Assembly (NCBI RefSeq): GCF_018881655.1 | Contig: NZ_JACVPX010000004.1 | Location: 1-64,000, forward strand | Reading direction: 5' to 3' | Origin: Polynucleobacter sp. Tro8-14-1 | Lineage (GTDB): Bacteria; Pseudomonadota; Gammaproteobacteria; Burkholderiales; Burkholderiaceae | DNA: 64,000 nt | In this document: positions 44,045 to 54,719 of the stretch, in pieces | Position numbering within the stretch: position 1 is the first letter of the stretch | Layout: each line of letters starts with the position of its first letter | Translations under genes and position numbers: made by a program | Notes under the pieces: model-generated | Database searches by the model: none | The model's input: the letters and a program-made list of their open reading frames with translations, nothing else | Told to the model about the DNA's origin: nothing

Positions 44045-45655
44045 ATGACAATTCAATTCAGCACCAAGATTTTCCCTCAAGCAGACCTTCAGAGCCTAAA
44101 ACTCCAGAAATCTAGCCTCAAATCCTTGCTTAGCCATAACACCGACTGCTTGGTTTTGGCATATTCCAAGGCGGATTTTGATAGTTTCTCAAACGCTAAG
44201 GGCGCCAAGGCAAAAGTAGGATTTTTGCCAGAGCTAGATCTTTTGCTCGGAGGCTCTGTCAATCACGCCAATCTTGTTGGGGATTTAGATTCCAAGCAAG
44301 CTTCCGTATGCATGTTGCGTGCAGAAAAATCTTGGTCAACTAATGGGGTTAAAGCAAAACGAGTATTACTCGTTGCTCTGGGTGATGTACATCTTGCTAG
44401 CGAACGGAGTTTGACTACTTATTCCAAAGTTGCTCGCGCAGCTTTGAAGGTGTTAAGTGGCGGATCAATTGAAAGTGCGCTTTGGTTTACACCAAGTTTT
44501 GCGCTTGCACACAAAGCTGACTTCATTGCCGAAGAGGTTCGTCTTACAGTTCAATACGCTGGCGACCAAGCTTATCGTTTTGGCGTGCGTCAACCAGCAA
44601 TGAAATTCAAAGTAAAAGATAAAGCAGACATATTTAAGCATCTCGTCTTTGCAGGTAACGATGCCTGCGCTAAAGAGCTGAAGCCTGCGGTAGAGCAGGG
44701 CGTAGCTATGGTGGAGGGTATGAATCTGGCGAAGGATTTGGGTAACCTTCCTCCAAACATCTGTACACCAACTTACCTCGGTAAGGCCGCGCAGGGCTTA
44801 AGTAAAAAGACTGCTTTGAAAGTGGATGTACTTGGGCTCAAACAAATTGAGGCCTTGGGAATGGGTTCATTTTTATCCGTTTCCAAAGGATCTGCTACCC
44901 CGCCGCAATTTATTGTGATGAAACATCAAGGTGGCAAAGCAGGAGAGGCTCCGATTGTTTTGGTGGGCAAGGGAATCACTTTTGATACTGGTGGAATTTC
45001 ATTAAAGCCAGGTGAAGCCATGGATGAAATGAAGTACGACATGTGTGGCGCAGCTTCAGTGATCGGTACGATGTACTCCATTGCTTTAATGAAGTTAAAG
45101 AAGAACGTGATTGGCGTAGTTCCTACTTGTGAAAATATGCCATCAGGCCAAGCTACTCGTCCTGGCGATATTGTGAAGAGTATGTCTGGGCAGACCATTG
45201 AGGTTCTCAACACCGATGCAGAAGGTCGCTTAATTCTGTGTGATGCGCTGACTTATGTAGAGCGCTTTAAGCCGGCGGCAGTGATTGACGTTGCCACCTT
45301 AACAGGCGCTTGCGTGATTGCTTTGGGTCATGTGCATAGCGGTTTGTTTTCTGACGACGAGAGCTTGGTAAGTGAGTTGACTAAAGCAGGTCATGCTTCT
45401 TTGGATACGGTATGGCGTTTGCCTTTGGATGCGGCTTACCATGAGCAGCTCAAATCTAATTTTGCAGATGTTGCCAACATTGGTGGTCGTCCAGCTGGCA
45501 GCGTGACAGCGGCTTGCTTCTTGTCTCGCTTCACCGAGAAATACAAATGGGCTCACTTAGACATTGCTGGTACCGCATGGAAGAGTGGCGCTGCCAAAGG
45601 CTCTACCGGTCGTCCTGTGCCCCTCTTGGTGAACTTCTTGCTCGAGCGCAAGTGA
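44045..45655 (+). CDS. pepA: Leucyl aminopeptidase PepA
   Basis: The 536-residue M17 peptidase has the metal-binding [16 protein letters not shown] (about 318-333) and [14 protein letters not shown] (about 393-406), with the catalytic lysine and arginine in place. It removes N-terminal leucine and other residues. It is somewhat longer than the usual 500 residues, mostly through the N-terminal domain. It lies beside lptF and holC as in E. coli-like gene order. Confidence 0.94.
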   Translation: MTIQFSTKIFPQADLQSLKLQKSSLKSLLSHNTDCLVLAYSKADFDSFSNAKGAKAKVGFLPELDLLLGGSVNHANLVGDLDSKQASVCMLRAEKSWSTNGVKAKRVLLVALGDVHLASERSLTTYSKVARAALKVLSGGSIESALWFTPSFALAHKADFIAEEVRLTVQYAGDQAYRFGVRQPAMKFKVKDKADIFKHLVFAGNDACAKELKPAVEQGVAMVEGMNLAKDLGNLPPNICTPTYLGKAAQGLSKKTALKVDVLGLKQIEALGMGSFLSVSKGSATPPQFIVMKHQGGKAGEAPIVLVGKGITFDTGGISLKPGEAMDEMKYDMCGAASVIGTMYSIALMKLKKNVIGVVPTCENMPSGQATRPGDIVKSMSGQTIEVLNTDAEGRLILCDALTYVERFKPAAVIDVATLTGACVIALGHVHSGLFSDDESLVSELTKAGHASLDTVWRLPLDAAYHEQLKSNFADVANIGGRPAGSVTAACFLSRFTEKYKWAHLDIAGTAWKSGAAKGSTGRPVPLLVNFLLERK

Positions 45656-45682
45656 GCGCTTTAGATCTTGGATAAATATTGA

Positions 45683-46147
45683 ATGGCTCGAATTGATTTT
45701 CATAGCAATGTGAGTGATAAGCTGGAATATGCTTGTCGCCTTACGCGTAAGATTTGGAGTGCTGCGCCTGAAGGTGAGCCAGTCCGCAATATTGTGATGG
45801 TGGGTGAGAAAGCAGATCTGAAAAAGTTGAACGAGCTTCTTTGGGCATTTAGCAGTACTGATTTCTTGCCGCATTGTTTTATTGAGGAAGAAGCTGCAGC
45901 TGAAACCCCAATAGTACTCACGGATGACTTTGCTTCCTCGGCCCTGAACGATATTCCCCATGCTGATGTCATGATTCATTTGGGAATGCGTATGCCTGCT
46001 GATGTGCCGGCCTTGGTTGCGCGCTTTCCCAGAATTGTTGAAGTTGTTACGGTTAACGAAGCAGAGCGTTTGGCAGGCCGCGAGCGCTTTAAAGCCTACA
46101 GAGAGTTAGGTCATGAGTTACATAACTTTGACCAATCCAAAAGCTAA
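45683..46147 (+). CDS. holC: DNA polymerase III chi subunit HolC
   Basis: The 154-residue protein has the chi fold: [40 protein letters not shown] and a C-terminal [26 protein letters not shown]. Chi links the clamp loader to SSB. The gene order pepA-holC is conserved across proteobacteria. The start is 27 bases after the pepA stop. Confidence 0.92.
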   Translation: MARIDFHSNVSDKLEYACRLTRKIWSAAPEGEPVRNIVMVGEKADLKKLNELLWAFSSTDFLPHCFIEEEAAAETPIVLTDDFASSALNDIPHADVMIHLGMRMPADVPALVARFPRIVEVVTVNEAERLAGRERFKAYRELGHELHNFDQSKS

Positions 46148-46152
46148 GAACT

Positions 46153-46941
46153 ATGTTGATTCATCCACAGTTTGACCCTGCAGCAATTCGCATTGGATCT
46201 TTTGCCATTCATTGGTATGGCTTAATGTATTTAATGGCCTTCGTTCAATTTTTGCTTCTGGGTCGCTTACGCATTAAATCACCACGTTATCAATCCCTAG
46301 GCTGGACCTATAAAGATCTTGAGGATCTTCTGTTTGCCGGCGTTCTTGGCGTCGTGTTAGGCGGTCGTTTGGGCTACACCTTGTTTTATATGCCAGGCTT
46401 CTATCTAACTCACCCTTTGAGTATTTTTAAGATATGGGAAGGCGGCATGTCTTTTCATGGTGGTTTGTTAGGTGTGCTAGTTGCACTTTTCTGGTTTGCT
46501 AAAAAGCATAAGACCACTTTTTTTGTCGTAAGTGATTTGGTTGCTCCACTAGTTCCCTTTGGGTTGGCATTTGGTCGACTAGGGAACTTTATTAATGGCG
46601 AGTTATGGGGAAGACCTACTGATCTTCCATGGGCAATGATTTTTCCTTTAGTAGATTCTGTGCCACGCCATCCATCACAGATTTATCAACTGCTTGGTGA
46701 AGGTGTACTCCTGGGTATTGCGCTTTGGATTTATGCAGGCAAGCCAAGACGTGTTGGCCAGATATCTGGATTTTTCATGTTGGGTTACGGTATTTGCCGC
46801 TTCTTGGCTGAGTATGCGCGTGAGCCCGATTCCTTCTTGGGCCTTCTAGGCTTGGGTTTATCTATGGGTCAGTGGTTGTGTGTGCCAATGATATTGTTTG
46901 GCCTCTATCTCATGACTGCATTTAAATCCAAGAGTCAATAA
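46153..46941 (+). CDS. lgt: Prolipoprotein diacylglyceryl transferase
   Basis: The 262-residue membrane protein has seven hydrophobic segments and the Lgt motifs [29 protein letters not shown] and [15 protein letters not shown]. It adds diacylglycerol to lipobox cysteines, as in the small lipoprotein at 6993-7277. Confidence 0.95.
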   Translation: MLIHPQFDPAAIRIGSFAIHWYGLMYLMAFVQFLLLGRLRIKSPRYQSLGWTYKDLEDLLFAGVLGVVLGGRLGYTLFYMPGFYLTHPLSIFKIWEGGMSFHGGLLGVLVALFWFAKKHKTTFFVVSDLVAPLVPFGLAFGRLGNFINGELWGRPTDLPWAMIFPLVDSVPRHPSQIYQLLGEGVLLGIALWIYAGKPRRVGQISGFFMLGYGICRFLAEYAREPDSFLGLLGLGLSMGQWLCVPMILFGLYLMTAFKSKSQ

Positions 46942-46948
46942 TTAGCTC

Positions 46949-47857
46949 ATGCTGAATGAAGAGCTAACACTTCGAAAATTAGAAGTACTGTGCTCGTTTA
47001 TTCGGACCGGCAGTCTTTCAAAAACAGCAGAAGAGTTGCGTTTAAGTTCAGTCAGTATTCACAAGGCATTGCATTCCCTGGAATCCGGAATAGGGTGCGC
47101 CCTATTTGTAAAAGATGGACGCCAGTTAAAAGCTTTGCCGGCAGCTATTTATTTGGCTGAAGCAAGTGCCGATTTATTGGCTGACGTAGATCGTGTTCTC
47201 AAAAAGACGAGAGCAAAAGCCGGTGTCGAGAGCGGGCAAATTCGCCTGGGGTCAATGTACTCTTTGACGGCCAATATTATTCCTAGAGTCATTATGGGTA
47301 CCAAAATTCGTAGACCTGATTTGGATATTGATTTGTATCTGGGATCTAATGAGGACTTGATGAAAAGGCTCAGCGAGGGAAATGTAGATGCAGTAGTCAT
47401 GGCGGTTCCTACAAGAGATCTTCCGGAGGGTGTTCAGGTAGTCCCTCTTTTTGAGGACCAGTTGTTTTTAGCTTCCTCAAAAAACAATAAGCCAGCCGAA
47501 GCTAATATTGATTTATCCGAGTACCAAAATGAGAAATTTTTAACCCTTCAAGATGGTTTTGCCACCACCTCAGGGTTTTATGAGGCTTTCCAGTTGGCTG
47601 GATTTGCCCCCAATGTAGTTATGAAGGTGGGTGATATCTTTTCTTTAATGAATATGGTCTCCGGGGACCTGGGAAGATCTTTATTGCCCGGTAGGGTGAA
47701 GGCATTAATGGGGGATGCGATTGAATTTACCCCGTTATTGCCAAAATATCAGGCAACCCAACATATTGCCCTAATGTACCTCCAGGCTAATGAATCAAAC
47801 CCCAATATCCTCGCTCTAGCGGCTGAAACCCGCATGATGCATCGCAATAATTTCTAA
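46949..47857 (+). CDS. LysR regulator of the malonate genes
   Basis: The 302-residue protein has an N-terminal HTH (SLSKTAEELRLSSVSIHKALHSLE) and a substrate-binding domain (about 95-295). It lies 7 bases after lgt and immediately upstream of the malonate operon. A strong palindrome sits in the gap. The MdcR/MatR-type role is inferred from context. Confidence 0.82.
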   Translation: MLNEELTLRKLEVLCSFIRTGSLSKTAEELRLSSVSIHKALHSLESGIGCALFVKDGRQLKALPAAIYLAEASADLLADVDRVLKKTRAKAGVESGQIRLGSMYSLTANIIPRVIMGTKIRRPDLDIDLYLGSNEDLMKRLSEGNVDAVVMAVPTRDLPEGVQVVPLFEDQLFLASSKNNKPAEANIDLSEYQNEKFLTLQDGFATTSGFYEAFQLAGFAPNVVMKVGDIFSLMNMVSGDLGRSLLPGRVKALMGDAIEFTPLLPKYQATQHIALMYLQANESNPNILALAAETRMMHRNNF

Positions 47858-47879
47858 ACCTGGCTTAACGCGCTAGCTA

Positions 47880-47919
47880 ATTCATTAACTTAAAGTTAAT
47901 GAATATATACTTTCATTAA
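47880..47919. promoter_or_regulatory. LysR operator upstream of the malonate operon
   Basis: ATTCATTAACTT (47880-47891) and AAGTTAATGAAT (47893-47904) are perfect inverted copies around one base. A further TTCATTAA half-site follows at 47912-47919. Two strong sites plus a half-site is the usual layout for LysR activators. Confidence 0.78.
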
Positions 47920-47995
47920 TTGATTCAGGTATGGCTCAGCTATACATTAGTAATCAACCCGCCACCCTTTGGGTTGAATTCTTTGAGAGATACAC

Positions 47996-49300
47996 ATGCT
48001 TGAAAAGCTAGCAAAAGCCCGTTACTTTTCCCGCGTTACCGGCGCGGTTAATCGACTCATTTCCGAGCGCGGCGAATCGAATGCCGTCAGCATGGCTAAT
48101 GATGTGATCCACAACTATCGCAAGCTCTCTAAAGATCAACACTCTAAATTTTTTAATTTTCTATTTGAAAAACTCAATCCTGATGCTGCTGCGGTCATGG
48201 CTGCTGCGCAAAATTTTTCAGCAGAAGCAAGTGCGCGTAATTACATTAAATTACAACGCGTGACTGAGCCTCCGAGGCAGGAATTGTTTCGTCGACTTAA
48301 TCGTGCAACCAATGGAACTGCTGCGCTTGTAGGTATGCGTCGTGATCTGTTGCAATTACTTGAAAAGCAGCCGGAGTTAACAGCAGTTGATTTTGACTTG
48401 CGTCACCTCTTGTCTTCTTGGTTTAACCCAGGATTTTTAAAGATGCATCGGGTGGATTGGAAGTCACCTGCCGAGGTTCTGGAAAAACTGATTCAGCATG
48501 AGGCTGTGCACGCAATTGATGGTTGGGATGACCTGCGCCGCCGCTTGCAGCCTGATCGTAGGTGTTTTGCCTTCTTTCACCCGCAGCTTCCAAACGAGCC
48601 TTTGATTTTCGTTGAAGTAGCGCTTTTGCCAGAAATTCCCGCTGTGATTACGCCTTTGGTAGATAAGAAGGCAGAGACAGTTCATCAAACTTCACAATAT
48701 AAAGTGGCTGCTTTTTATTCTATAAGTAACTGCGAGCCAGGCCTGCGCGGTGTTTCAATGGGTAATTTCTTGATTAAGCGCGTTGCCGAACAGTTACATG
48801 CAGAATTTCCTGGTCTCAAAACCTTTGTGACGCTTTCTCCAATTCCAGGCTTCATTGACTGGGTCGCAGCTGGTGCAGATATTGGCAGCGAAAAGACAGG
48901 TACCCAACTCAAGCCGGCAGTTCGCACAGCTCGTGAGCAATCCCTGGAGATCCTTGGACTTGCTAATCGCTCTTGGTCTGAGCGCTTAAGTGCTGGCTGG
49001 CATCCAGACAATGCTAATGAAAAAGAAAAGGCCGCTTTACTGTGCCTCGCAAGTATTTACTTGGGTTTAGGTTCTGCTGGCCGTAACGGTAACCCGGTTG
49101 CCAAGTTTCACTTGGGCAACGGCGCCAAGCTTCATCAAATTAACTGGGCTGGAGACCTCTCTCGCAAGGGTTTACGACAGTCCGCGGCACTTATGGTTAA
49201 TTATTTATATGATCTTTCGGCTGTTGAGGAGAATCATGAGCGATTTACCCGGGGTGAAATTGATTATTCCCGTGCGGTTGGTCGTTTAATGCAGCCCTAA
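47996..49300 (+). CDS. matA: Malonyl-CoA decarboxylase
   Basis: The 434-residue protein has an N-terminal helical domain and a C-terminal acetyltransferase-like domain with the conserved HEAVHAIDGWDDLRRRL, CFAFFHPQLPNEPLIFVEVAL and FVTLSPIPGF. It converts malonyl-CoA to acetyl-CoA and CO2. It is the first gene of a malonate module with a TRAP transporter and malonyl-CoA synthetase. Confidence 0.92.
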   Translation: MLEKLAKARYFSRVTGAVNRLISERGESNAVSMANDVIHNYRKLSKDQHSKFFNFLFEKLNPDAAAVMAAAQNFSAEASARNYIKLQRVTEPPRQELFRRLNRATNGTAALVGMRRDLLQLLEKQPELTAVDFDLRHLLSSWFNPGFLKMHRVDWKSPAEVLEKLIQHEAVHAIDGWDDLRRRLQPDRRCFAFFHPQLPNEPLIFVEVALLPEIPAVITPLVDKKAETVHQTSQYKVAAFYSISNCEPGLRGVSMGNFLIKRVAEQLHAEFPGLKTFVTLSPIPGFIDWVAAGADIGSEKTGTQLKPAVRTAREQSLEILGLANRSWSERLSAGWHPDNANEKEKAALLCLASIYLGLGSAGRNGNPVAKFHLGNGAKLHQINWAGDLSRKGLRQSAALMVNYLYDLSAVEENHERFTRGEIDYSRAVGRLMQP

Positions 49301-49323
49301 GTAAGAAATTTAGTAGAGGAGAC

Positions 49324-49357
49324 TCTAAAGCAGAATTCACAGAGTATTCGCTTTAGA
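49324..49357 (+). promoter_or_regulatory. Hairpin between malonyl-CoA decarboxylase and dctP genes
   Basis: TCTAAAGC (49324-49331) pairs with GCTTTAGA (49350-49357). No T-run follows. It could stabilise mRNA ends or set different levels of the transporter and the decarboxylase. Confidence 0.5.
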
Positions 49358-49442
49358 ATGGAACATGAAGAAGCCGGCGGTCACAAAACTGGCAGTACCC
49401 ACAGTTGTAAGTAGAAAAATAATAGTCATTTAGGAGATGAAC

Positions 49443-50477
49443 ATGACAGATTCAAAAGAAATTTCTCAATTGCGTCGCACATTGTTGCTGGGTGCGGCTG
49501 GAGCATCCCTTGCTGGTTACGATCTGAGCGCGTTTGCTCAATCAGGCGCCAAAAGTTTAAAGATTTCTCACCAATTTCCAAGTGGCACAGACTTCCGTGA
49601 TCGCTTATGTAAGAAGTTCGGTGAAGAGGTCACTAAAAAAACAAACGGCGAATTGAAGTTCGACGTTTATCCGCAATCCTCATTAATGAAAACAAATGCT
49701 CAATTTAGCGCTCTCCGTAAAGGCGCCCTTGACTTTAGTTTCTACCCAATGCCTTATGCGGGTGGAGAAGTTGTTGAGGCTAACATTGGTCTAATGCCAG
49801 CGCTAGTTACTAGCTATGAACAAGGCGCTAAATGGAAAAATGCTGAAGTTGGCAAGATCTTGAATAAGGTCATGGAGTCCAAGGGCATTGTGATTGTTAG
49901 TTGGGTGTGGCAGGCTGGTGGCGTTGCTACACGTTCTGGTCCTATCGTGGTTCCGGACGATGTTAAAGGCGTTAAGGTGAGGGGTGGTAGTCGTGAATTT
50001 GATGCCATGCTCAAGGCGGCCGGTGCATCCGTAATGACCTCGATTCCTTCAAATGAGATTTATCAGGCCGTGCAAACTGGCTCACTAGAGGCAGCCTACA
50101 CATCATCGGCAAGCTTAATGTCATTCAAGCTTGCGGAGTTAACTAAAAACTTTACTTCCGCCAAAAATAAATCCTATTGGTATATGTTAGAGCCGCTCAT
50201 GATGTCAAAAACGGTGTTTGATTCTTTAACACCAAAACAACGCGATGTCATTATGGCGGTCGGAGTGGATATGGAAAAATTTGGTACCGAACAGGCCAAG
50301 CTGGATGATATTGATGCAGCTATTGCATTTGCTAAAGCCGGCAACAAGGTTTTTGAAATGGATACGTCGGTAGTTGATAAATGGAAGGCGGTAGCTAAAA
50401 ATTCTGCTTGGAAAGAATTCTCCGAGCGTAATGAAACTTGTGCTGCAATGATACGCTCAGCAGAGAAGATTTCATAA
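49443..50477 (+). CDS. TRAP transporter substrate-binding protein DctP
   Basis: The 344-residue periplasmic protein has a twin-arginine-like signal (QLRRTLLLGAAGASLAG...AFAQ) and the DctP core LKISHQFPSGTDFRD and GVKVRGGSREFDAMLKAAGA. Its arginine-containing RGG loop is the usual carboxylate anchor. The ATG at 49443 is 6 bases from GGAG; the ATG at 49437 is too close to it. The malonate substrate is inferred from its operon. Confidence 0.88.
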   Translation: MTDSKEISQLRRTLLLGAAGASLAGYDLSAFAQSGAKSLKISHQFPSGTDFRDRLCKKFGEEVTKKTNGELKFDVYPQSSLMKTNAQFSALRKGALDFSFYPMPYAGGEVVEANIGLMPALVTSYEQGAKWKNAEVGKILNKVMESKGIVIVSWVWQAGGVATRSGPIVVPDDVKGVKVRGGSREFDAMLKAAGASVMTSIPSNEIYQAVQTGSLEAAYTSSASLMSFKLAELTKNFTSAKNKSYWYMLEPLMMSKTVFDSLTPKQRDVIMAVGVDMEKFGTEQAKLDDIDAAIAFAKAGNKVFEMDTSVVDKWKAVAKNSAWKEFSERNETCAAMIRSAEKIS

Positions 50478-50478
50478 A

Positions 50479-50997
50479 ATGATGTGGATTCTAGAGGCTG
50501 CCGACAGAGTGATGTCGGCAGTGAATAAATTCTTGGTGTTACTGGGCTCACTCGCCCTGATGGCCGCAGCTCTCATTCTGAGTTACAGCGTTATGTCTCG
50601 TGGTTTATTTCATACGGCGAACGACTGGCAAGATGAAGCTGCTCTATTTTGCTTGGTGGGCGTAACTTTTCTCTGCAGTTCATATGTGCAAGAGAGGCGT
50701 GGCCATATAGGAATTTCTGCAATTGAGGGCCTGTTGCCTCACCCGGTTAATAAAGTGCGCGGAATTGTTATTGATGTGATTTCCTGCCTATTTTTTGCCT
50801 TTTTTTCTACGAAAACTTGGGATTTGCTTCAGGAAGCATGGGTAGATGGTCAAGTAACTAACTCCACATGGGCTCCTCCCTTGTGGATTCCCTATTTAAT
50901 GATGTTTGCTGGCATGGCATTGCTCACATTTCAACTATTTCTACAAATTTTCATCAGAAAAACGATCGCTACTGATGTTGTGAGTGGGGGTCACTAA
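50479..50997 (+). CDS. TRAP transporter small permease DctQ
   Basis: The 172-residue protein has four membrane segments and the DctQ motif NDWQDEAALFCLVGVTFLCSSYV. It links the binding protein to DctM. It starts one base after the dctP stop. Confidence 0.87.
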   Translation: MMWILEAADRVMSAVNKFLVLLGSLALMAAALILSYSVMSRGLFHTANDWQDEAALFCLVGVTFLCSSYVQERRGHIGISAIEGLLPHPVNKVRGIVIDVISCLFFAFFSTKTWDLLQEAWVDGQVTNSTWAPPLWIPYLMMFAGMALLTFQLFLQIFIRKTIATDVVSGGH

Positions 50998-50998
50998 T

Positions 50999-52354
50999 AT
51001 GTCTATTCTTACCATTGGTCTTTTATTTGCTTTTGTAACCCTGGTGATTATGTTTTCGGGGATTTCAATTGCTTTTGCTTTAGGTATTGTTGCAATTATT
51101 TTTATGTATTTCTTCATGCCTGCTTCATCATTAGATACGGTTGCGCAGAACGTGTATGAGGAGATGTCCAGTATTACTTTGATGTCCATACCATTGTTTA
51201 TCTTGAAAGGCGCCGCTATTGGCCGTTCACGTGCGGGTAAGGATTTGTATGATGCTCTTCATGTATGGATGGGTAAGATACCTGGCGGCCTAGGAGTTGC
51301 GAACGTATTTGCTTGTGCGCTGTTTGCTGCTATGGCCGGATCTAGCCCCGCAACCTGCTCTGCAATTGGTAGCGCAGGAATTCCTGAGATGCGTAAGCGT
51401 GGCTACTCTCCAGGTTTTGCAGCAGGCATTATTGCTGCTGGTGGCACCTTGGGAATTTTATTGCCACCTTCAATCACCATGATTTTGTATTCTGTGGCAG
51501 CAGAGCAATCATTGGGACGCTTATTCTTGGCGGCTATTGGCCCTGGCGTCATGCTGGTCATATTCTTTTCCGTCTACACGGTCTATCGCTTCCGTAAAGA
51601 GTACACCAGCGCTTACGAGGCTTATGCCGTGACTAAGGTTTCTACGCCCATATTGGAGCGTCAAACCTACACCATTCAGCAAAAAATGAGCTCATTGCCT
51701 AGAGTGCTGCCTTTCTTAGTTTTATTGATCGGTGTAATGGTTGCCTTGTACGGAGGATATGCAACGCCTGCTGAAACAGCGGGATTGGGCGCAGTCTTTG
51801 CATTTCTATTAATTGCAGTGATTTATAAGATGTGGCGTTTCAAGGACCTGTACCCATTATTAGATGTCACGATCCGCGAATCCGCGATGTTGATGTTCAT
51901 TATTGGCATGTCCCTCTTATTTGCAAATGTGATGAGTTACTTGCATTTAAGTCAGTCTGCTGCACAGGCAATTGTTGATCTAAATACTTCTAGATGGGTG
52001 TTATTGGGGGCCATCCTACTGATGGTGATCGTCCTAGGATTCTTCTTGCCACCTGTCTCGATTATTTTGATGACTTCGCCAATTTTCTTGCCGCCTCTGC
52101 GTGCCGCTGGCTTTGATTTAATCTGGTTTGGCGTGGTGATGACTATTGTGATGGAAACGGGCTTAATTCATCCACCAGTTGGCCTGAATATTTTCGTTAT
52201 TAAGAATATTGCCCCTGATATCACCTTGCGTGAAATCATCTACGGCGTGATGCCATTTGTATTCATCATGCTTTTTTCTGTTGTATTGCTTTGCGTATTC
52301 CCAGAAATCGCCACTGGATTATCTAATTGGGTAATGGGTGCGCCTCTAGTTTAA
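50999..52354 (+). CDS. TRAP transporter large permease DctM
   Basis: The 451-residue protein has about 12 membrane segments and the motifs FACALFAAMAGSSPATCSAIGS and GGTLGILLPPSITMILY (inverted-repeat sodium-binding regions). It is the sodium-driven channel of the TRAP system. The start at 50999 is one base after the dctQ stop. Confidence 0.92.
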   Translation: MSILTIGLLFAFVTLVIMFSGISIAFALGIVAIIFMYFFMPASSLDTVAQNVYEEMSSITLMSIPLFILKGAAIGRSRAGKDLYDALHVWMGKIPGGLGVANVFACALFAAMAGSSPATCSAIGSAGIPEMRKRGYSPGFAAGIIAAGGTLGILLPPSITMILYSVAAEQSLGRLFLAAIGPGVMLVIFFSVYTVYRFRKEYTSAYEAYAVTKVSTPILERQTYTIQQKMSSLPRVLPFLVLLIGVMVALYGGYATPAETAGLGAVFAFLLIAVIYKMWRFKDLYPLLDVTIRESAMLMFIIGMSLLFANVMSYLHLSQSAAQAIVDLNTSRWVLLGAILLMVIVLGFFLPPVSIILMTSPIFLPPLRAAGFDLIWFGVVMTIVMETGLIHPPVGLNIFVIKNIAPDITLREIIYGVMPFVFIMLFSVVLLCVFPEIATGLSNWVMGAPLV

Positions 52355-52373
52355 GAAATCAAGGAATATTTTC

Positions 52374-53897
52374 ATGAATTTGTATTCAGTATTGGAAAAA
52401 GGTTTTCCAAAGGATAAAAAAGCGTGCGCTCTCGAGACACACGACGGCCTTTATTACTCTTGGGGTGACCTTGAGTCAGCAACGGCCAAGCTTGCCAATT
52501 TACTTGCTAGCCTGAAGCTTCCGAAAGGAGCCAGGGTTGCAGTGCAGGTTGAGAAGTCTCCTGAAGCACTTTTTCTTTATCTAGCAACGATTCGTGCGGG
52601 CTATGTGTATTTGCCGCTGAATACCGCTTATCAGTCAGCTGAAATCCAGTACTTCCTAGAGAATGCTGAGCCAGCAGTGGTTGTGTGCAGCAGCAAGAAT
52701 CTCTCTTGGGTTTCTAAGGTAGCTTCCAAGGCTGGCACTAAGCATGTATTCACGCTGGACGAGAATCGTACCGGTACTTTATTAGAGCGTGCAGGAAACC
52801 TGAGCGACAAATTCAAGACCGTTCCAGCGAAGGATAATGATCTTGCAGCGATTCTGTACACCTCCGGTACGACAGGACGCAGCAAGGGCGCAATGCTGAC
52901 TCATAAGAACCTTGGCAGCAATGCACAAGTGCTGCAAAAGTTCTGGGGCTGGAAAAAAGGCGACGTATTGCTACATGCTTTACCTATCTTCCACGTTCAT
53001 GGATTGTTTGTGGCGGCGCATGGCGCATTGATTAATGGCAGCAAAATGATTTGGTTGCCACGTTTAGATACGGCGCAATTGATTAAGCACATGCCACAGT
53101 CCACAGTGATGATGGGTGTACCTACATTCTATGTACGCCTATTGGCTGACAAAGGATTTACTAAAAAAGTAGCAAGCAATATGCGTCTATTTGTTTCCGG
53201 CTCAGCTCCTTTGCTGACAGAAACATTTAATACCTTCAAAGAAGTGATTGGCCAGCCGATTCTTGAGCGTTATGGCATGAGTGAGACGGTGATGTTGGTT
53301 TCTAATCCTTACAAAGGCAAGCGCGTAGGTGGTTCAGTTGGCCTACCATTGCCTGGCGTTAAGGTGCGTGTAGTGGATGAAGATAACAAGCCATGCAAAG
53401 TAAACGAGATTGGCAGTATTCAAGTGAAGGGCCCGAACATATTTGCAGGCTACTGGCGTATGCCTGAGAAGACTGCCGAAGAATTTACCAAAGACGGCTG
53501 GTTTAAAACTGGCGACGTCGGTCGTTGGGGTGGCGATGCCAATGGCGGTAAAGCTCCAAATGATTACTTGTGCATTGTTGGTCGCAGCAAGGATTTGATT
53601 ATTTCTGGTGGCTACAACGTTTACCCGAAAGAGATCGAAAGTTTTATTGATGACATGACTGGCGTTGATGAAAGTGCTGTGATTGGTATTCCGCACCCTG
53701 ATTTTGGTGAGGCAGTGATGGCAGTAGTGGTGCCTAAGGCCGGAGCAAAACTCAATGCAGAAGCCATGATTGCTACTTTGAAAACACAAATTGCAAACTT
53801 TAAGATTCCAAAGCGCGTAGAGATTGTTGCTGATTTACCTCGTAACGCTATGGGTAAGGTGCAAAAGAATATTTTGCGTCAGCAGTACACAGCGTAA
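52374..53897 (+). CDS. matB: Malonyl-CoA synthetase MatB
   Basis: The 507-residue adenylate-forming enzyme has ILYTSGTTGRSKGAMLTH (about 163-180), YGMSETVM, the hinge TGDVGRW and the C-terminal lysine PRNAMGKVQKN. It joins malonate to CoA with ATP, feeding malonyl-CoA decarboxylase. Its stop abuts the stop of the convergent TauE gene with no spacer. Confidence 0.9.
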   Translation: MNLYSVLEKGFPKDKKACALETHDGLYYSWGDLESATAKLANLLASLKLPKGARVAVQVEKSPEALFLYLATIRAGYVYLPLNTAYQSAEIQYFLENAEPAVVVCSSKNLSWVSKVASKAGTKHVFTLDENRTGTLLERAGNLSDKFKTVPAKDNDLAAILYTSGTTGRSKGAMLTHKNLGSNAQVLQKFWGWKKGDVLLHALPIFHVHGLFVAAHGALINGSKMIWLPRLDTAQLIKHMPQSTVMMGVPTFYVRLLADKGFTKKVASNMRLFVSGSAPLLTETFNTFKEVIGQPILERYGMSETVMLVSNPYKGKRVGGSVGLPLPGVKVRVVDEDNKPCKVNEIGSIQVKGPNIFAGYWRMPEKTAEEFTKDGWFKTGDVGRWGGDANGGKAPNDYLCIVGRSKDLIISGGYNVYPKEIESFIDDMTGVDESAVIGIPHPDFGEAVMAVVVPKAGAKLNAEAMIATLKTQIANFKIPKRVEIVADLPRNAMGKVQKNILRQQYTA

Positions 53898-54716
53898 TTA
53901 GAAGCCGAATGCCTTGCGGCTTTCATTAAACATGAAGGCTGCAAGGAAAAAAAGCATGATGCCAAAAACTCGTTTGAGTTGAGCAATATCGAGTTTTCTG
54001 GCCATCTTTGCACCTAAAGGTGCAGTAAAAATACTGACCGTCACGATGCACGCAACCGCTGGTAAATATACAAAGCCCAAAGAGCCTGCTGGAAGATCGG
54101 GGTTGCCCCAGCTCCCATACATATAACCAATAGTGGCCGCTGCAGCAATTGGAAAGCCCAAGCCAGATGAAGTAGCCATTGCTGTATGCGGCTTGACGTT
54201 GCACCAAAGCATAAATGGCACCGTAATAAATGCCCCACCTGCGCCTACTAAGCTTGCAAGGGCTCCAGCAAAGGTGCCAAACGAAAATAATCCAAGCGTC
54301 CCAGGTAAGTCTCTGCCTGCCTTAGGCTTCTTATTGAGCAACATCTGGATTGAGGTGTAAACAATAAAGACGGCAAAGAAAAGTGAGAGCCAAGAAGTTT
54401 TGAGCGCTTCAAATAATTCGCTGCCACCAACCAGTCCGCCAAAAACCATTCCGGGACTTAAGGATGCAACCAGCCTCCAATCAATTGAGCTATGTTTGTG
54501 ATGTGCCCAAATAGCAGAAGTTGTCGTAAATAAAATGGTGGCCATTCCGGTGGCAATTGCCATATGTACGATGACTTCTTGGTTAAATCCGAGATGATTA
54601 AAAACCAAGATCATGAAGGGGACCAGAATCATGCCGCCACCAATGCCTAGTAGTCCAGCCAAGTAGCCAGAGATGGCGCCGCACAACATCAACATCAAGA
54701 TATCGTTTAGTAACAT
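53898..54716 (-). CDS. TauE/SafE-family sulfite/anion exporter
   Basis: The 272-residue protein has eight to nine membrane segments and the two TauE repeats (GYLAGLLGIGGGMILVPFM and GALASLVGAGGAFITVPFM). It may export sulfite, sulfonates or another organic anion. It is convergent with matB, with no gap between stop codons. Confidence 0.85.
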   Translation of the reverse strand: MLLNDILMLMLCGAISGYLAGLLGIGGGMILVPFMILVFNHLGFNQEVIVHMAIATGMATILFTTTSAIWAHHKHSSIDWRLVASLSPGMVFGGLVGGSELFEALKTSWLSLFFAVFIVYTSIQMLLNKKPKAGRDLPGTLGLFSFGTFAGALASLVGAGGAFITVPFMLWCNVKPHTAMATSSGLGFPIAAAATIGYMYGSWGNPDLPAGSLGFVYLPAVACIVTVSIFTAPLGAKMARKLDIAQLKRVFGIMLFFLAAFMFNESRKAFGF

Positions 54717-54719
54717 GAA

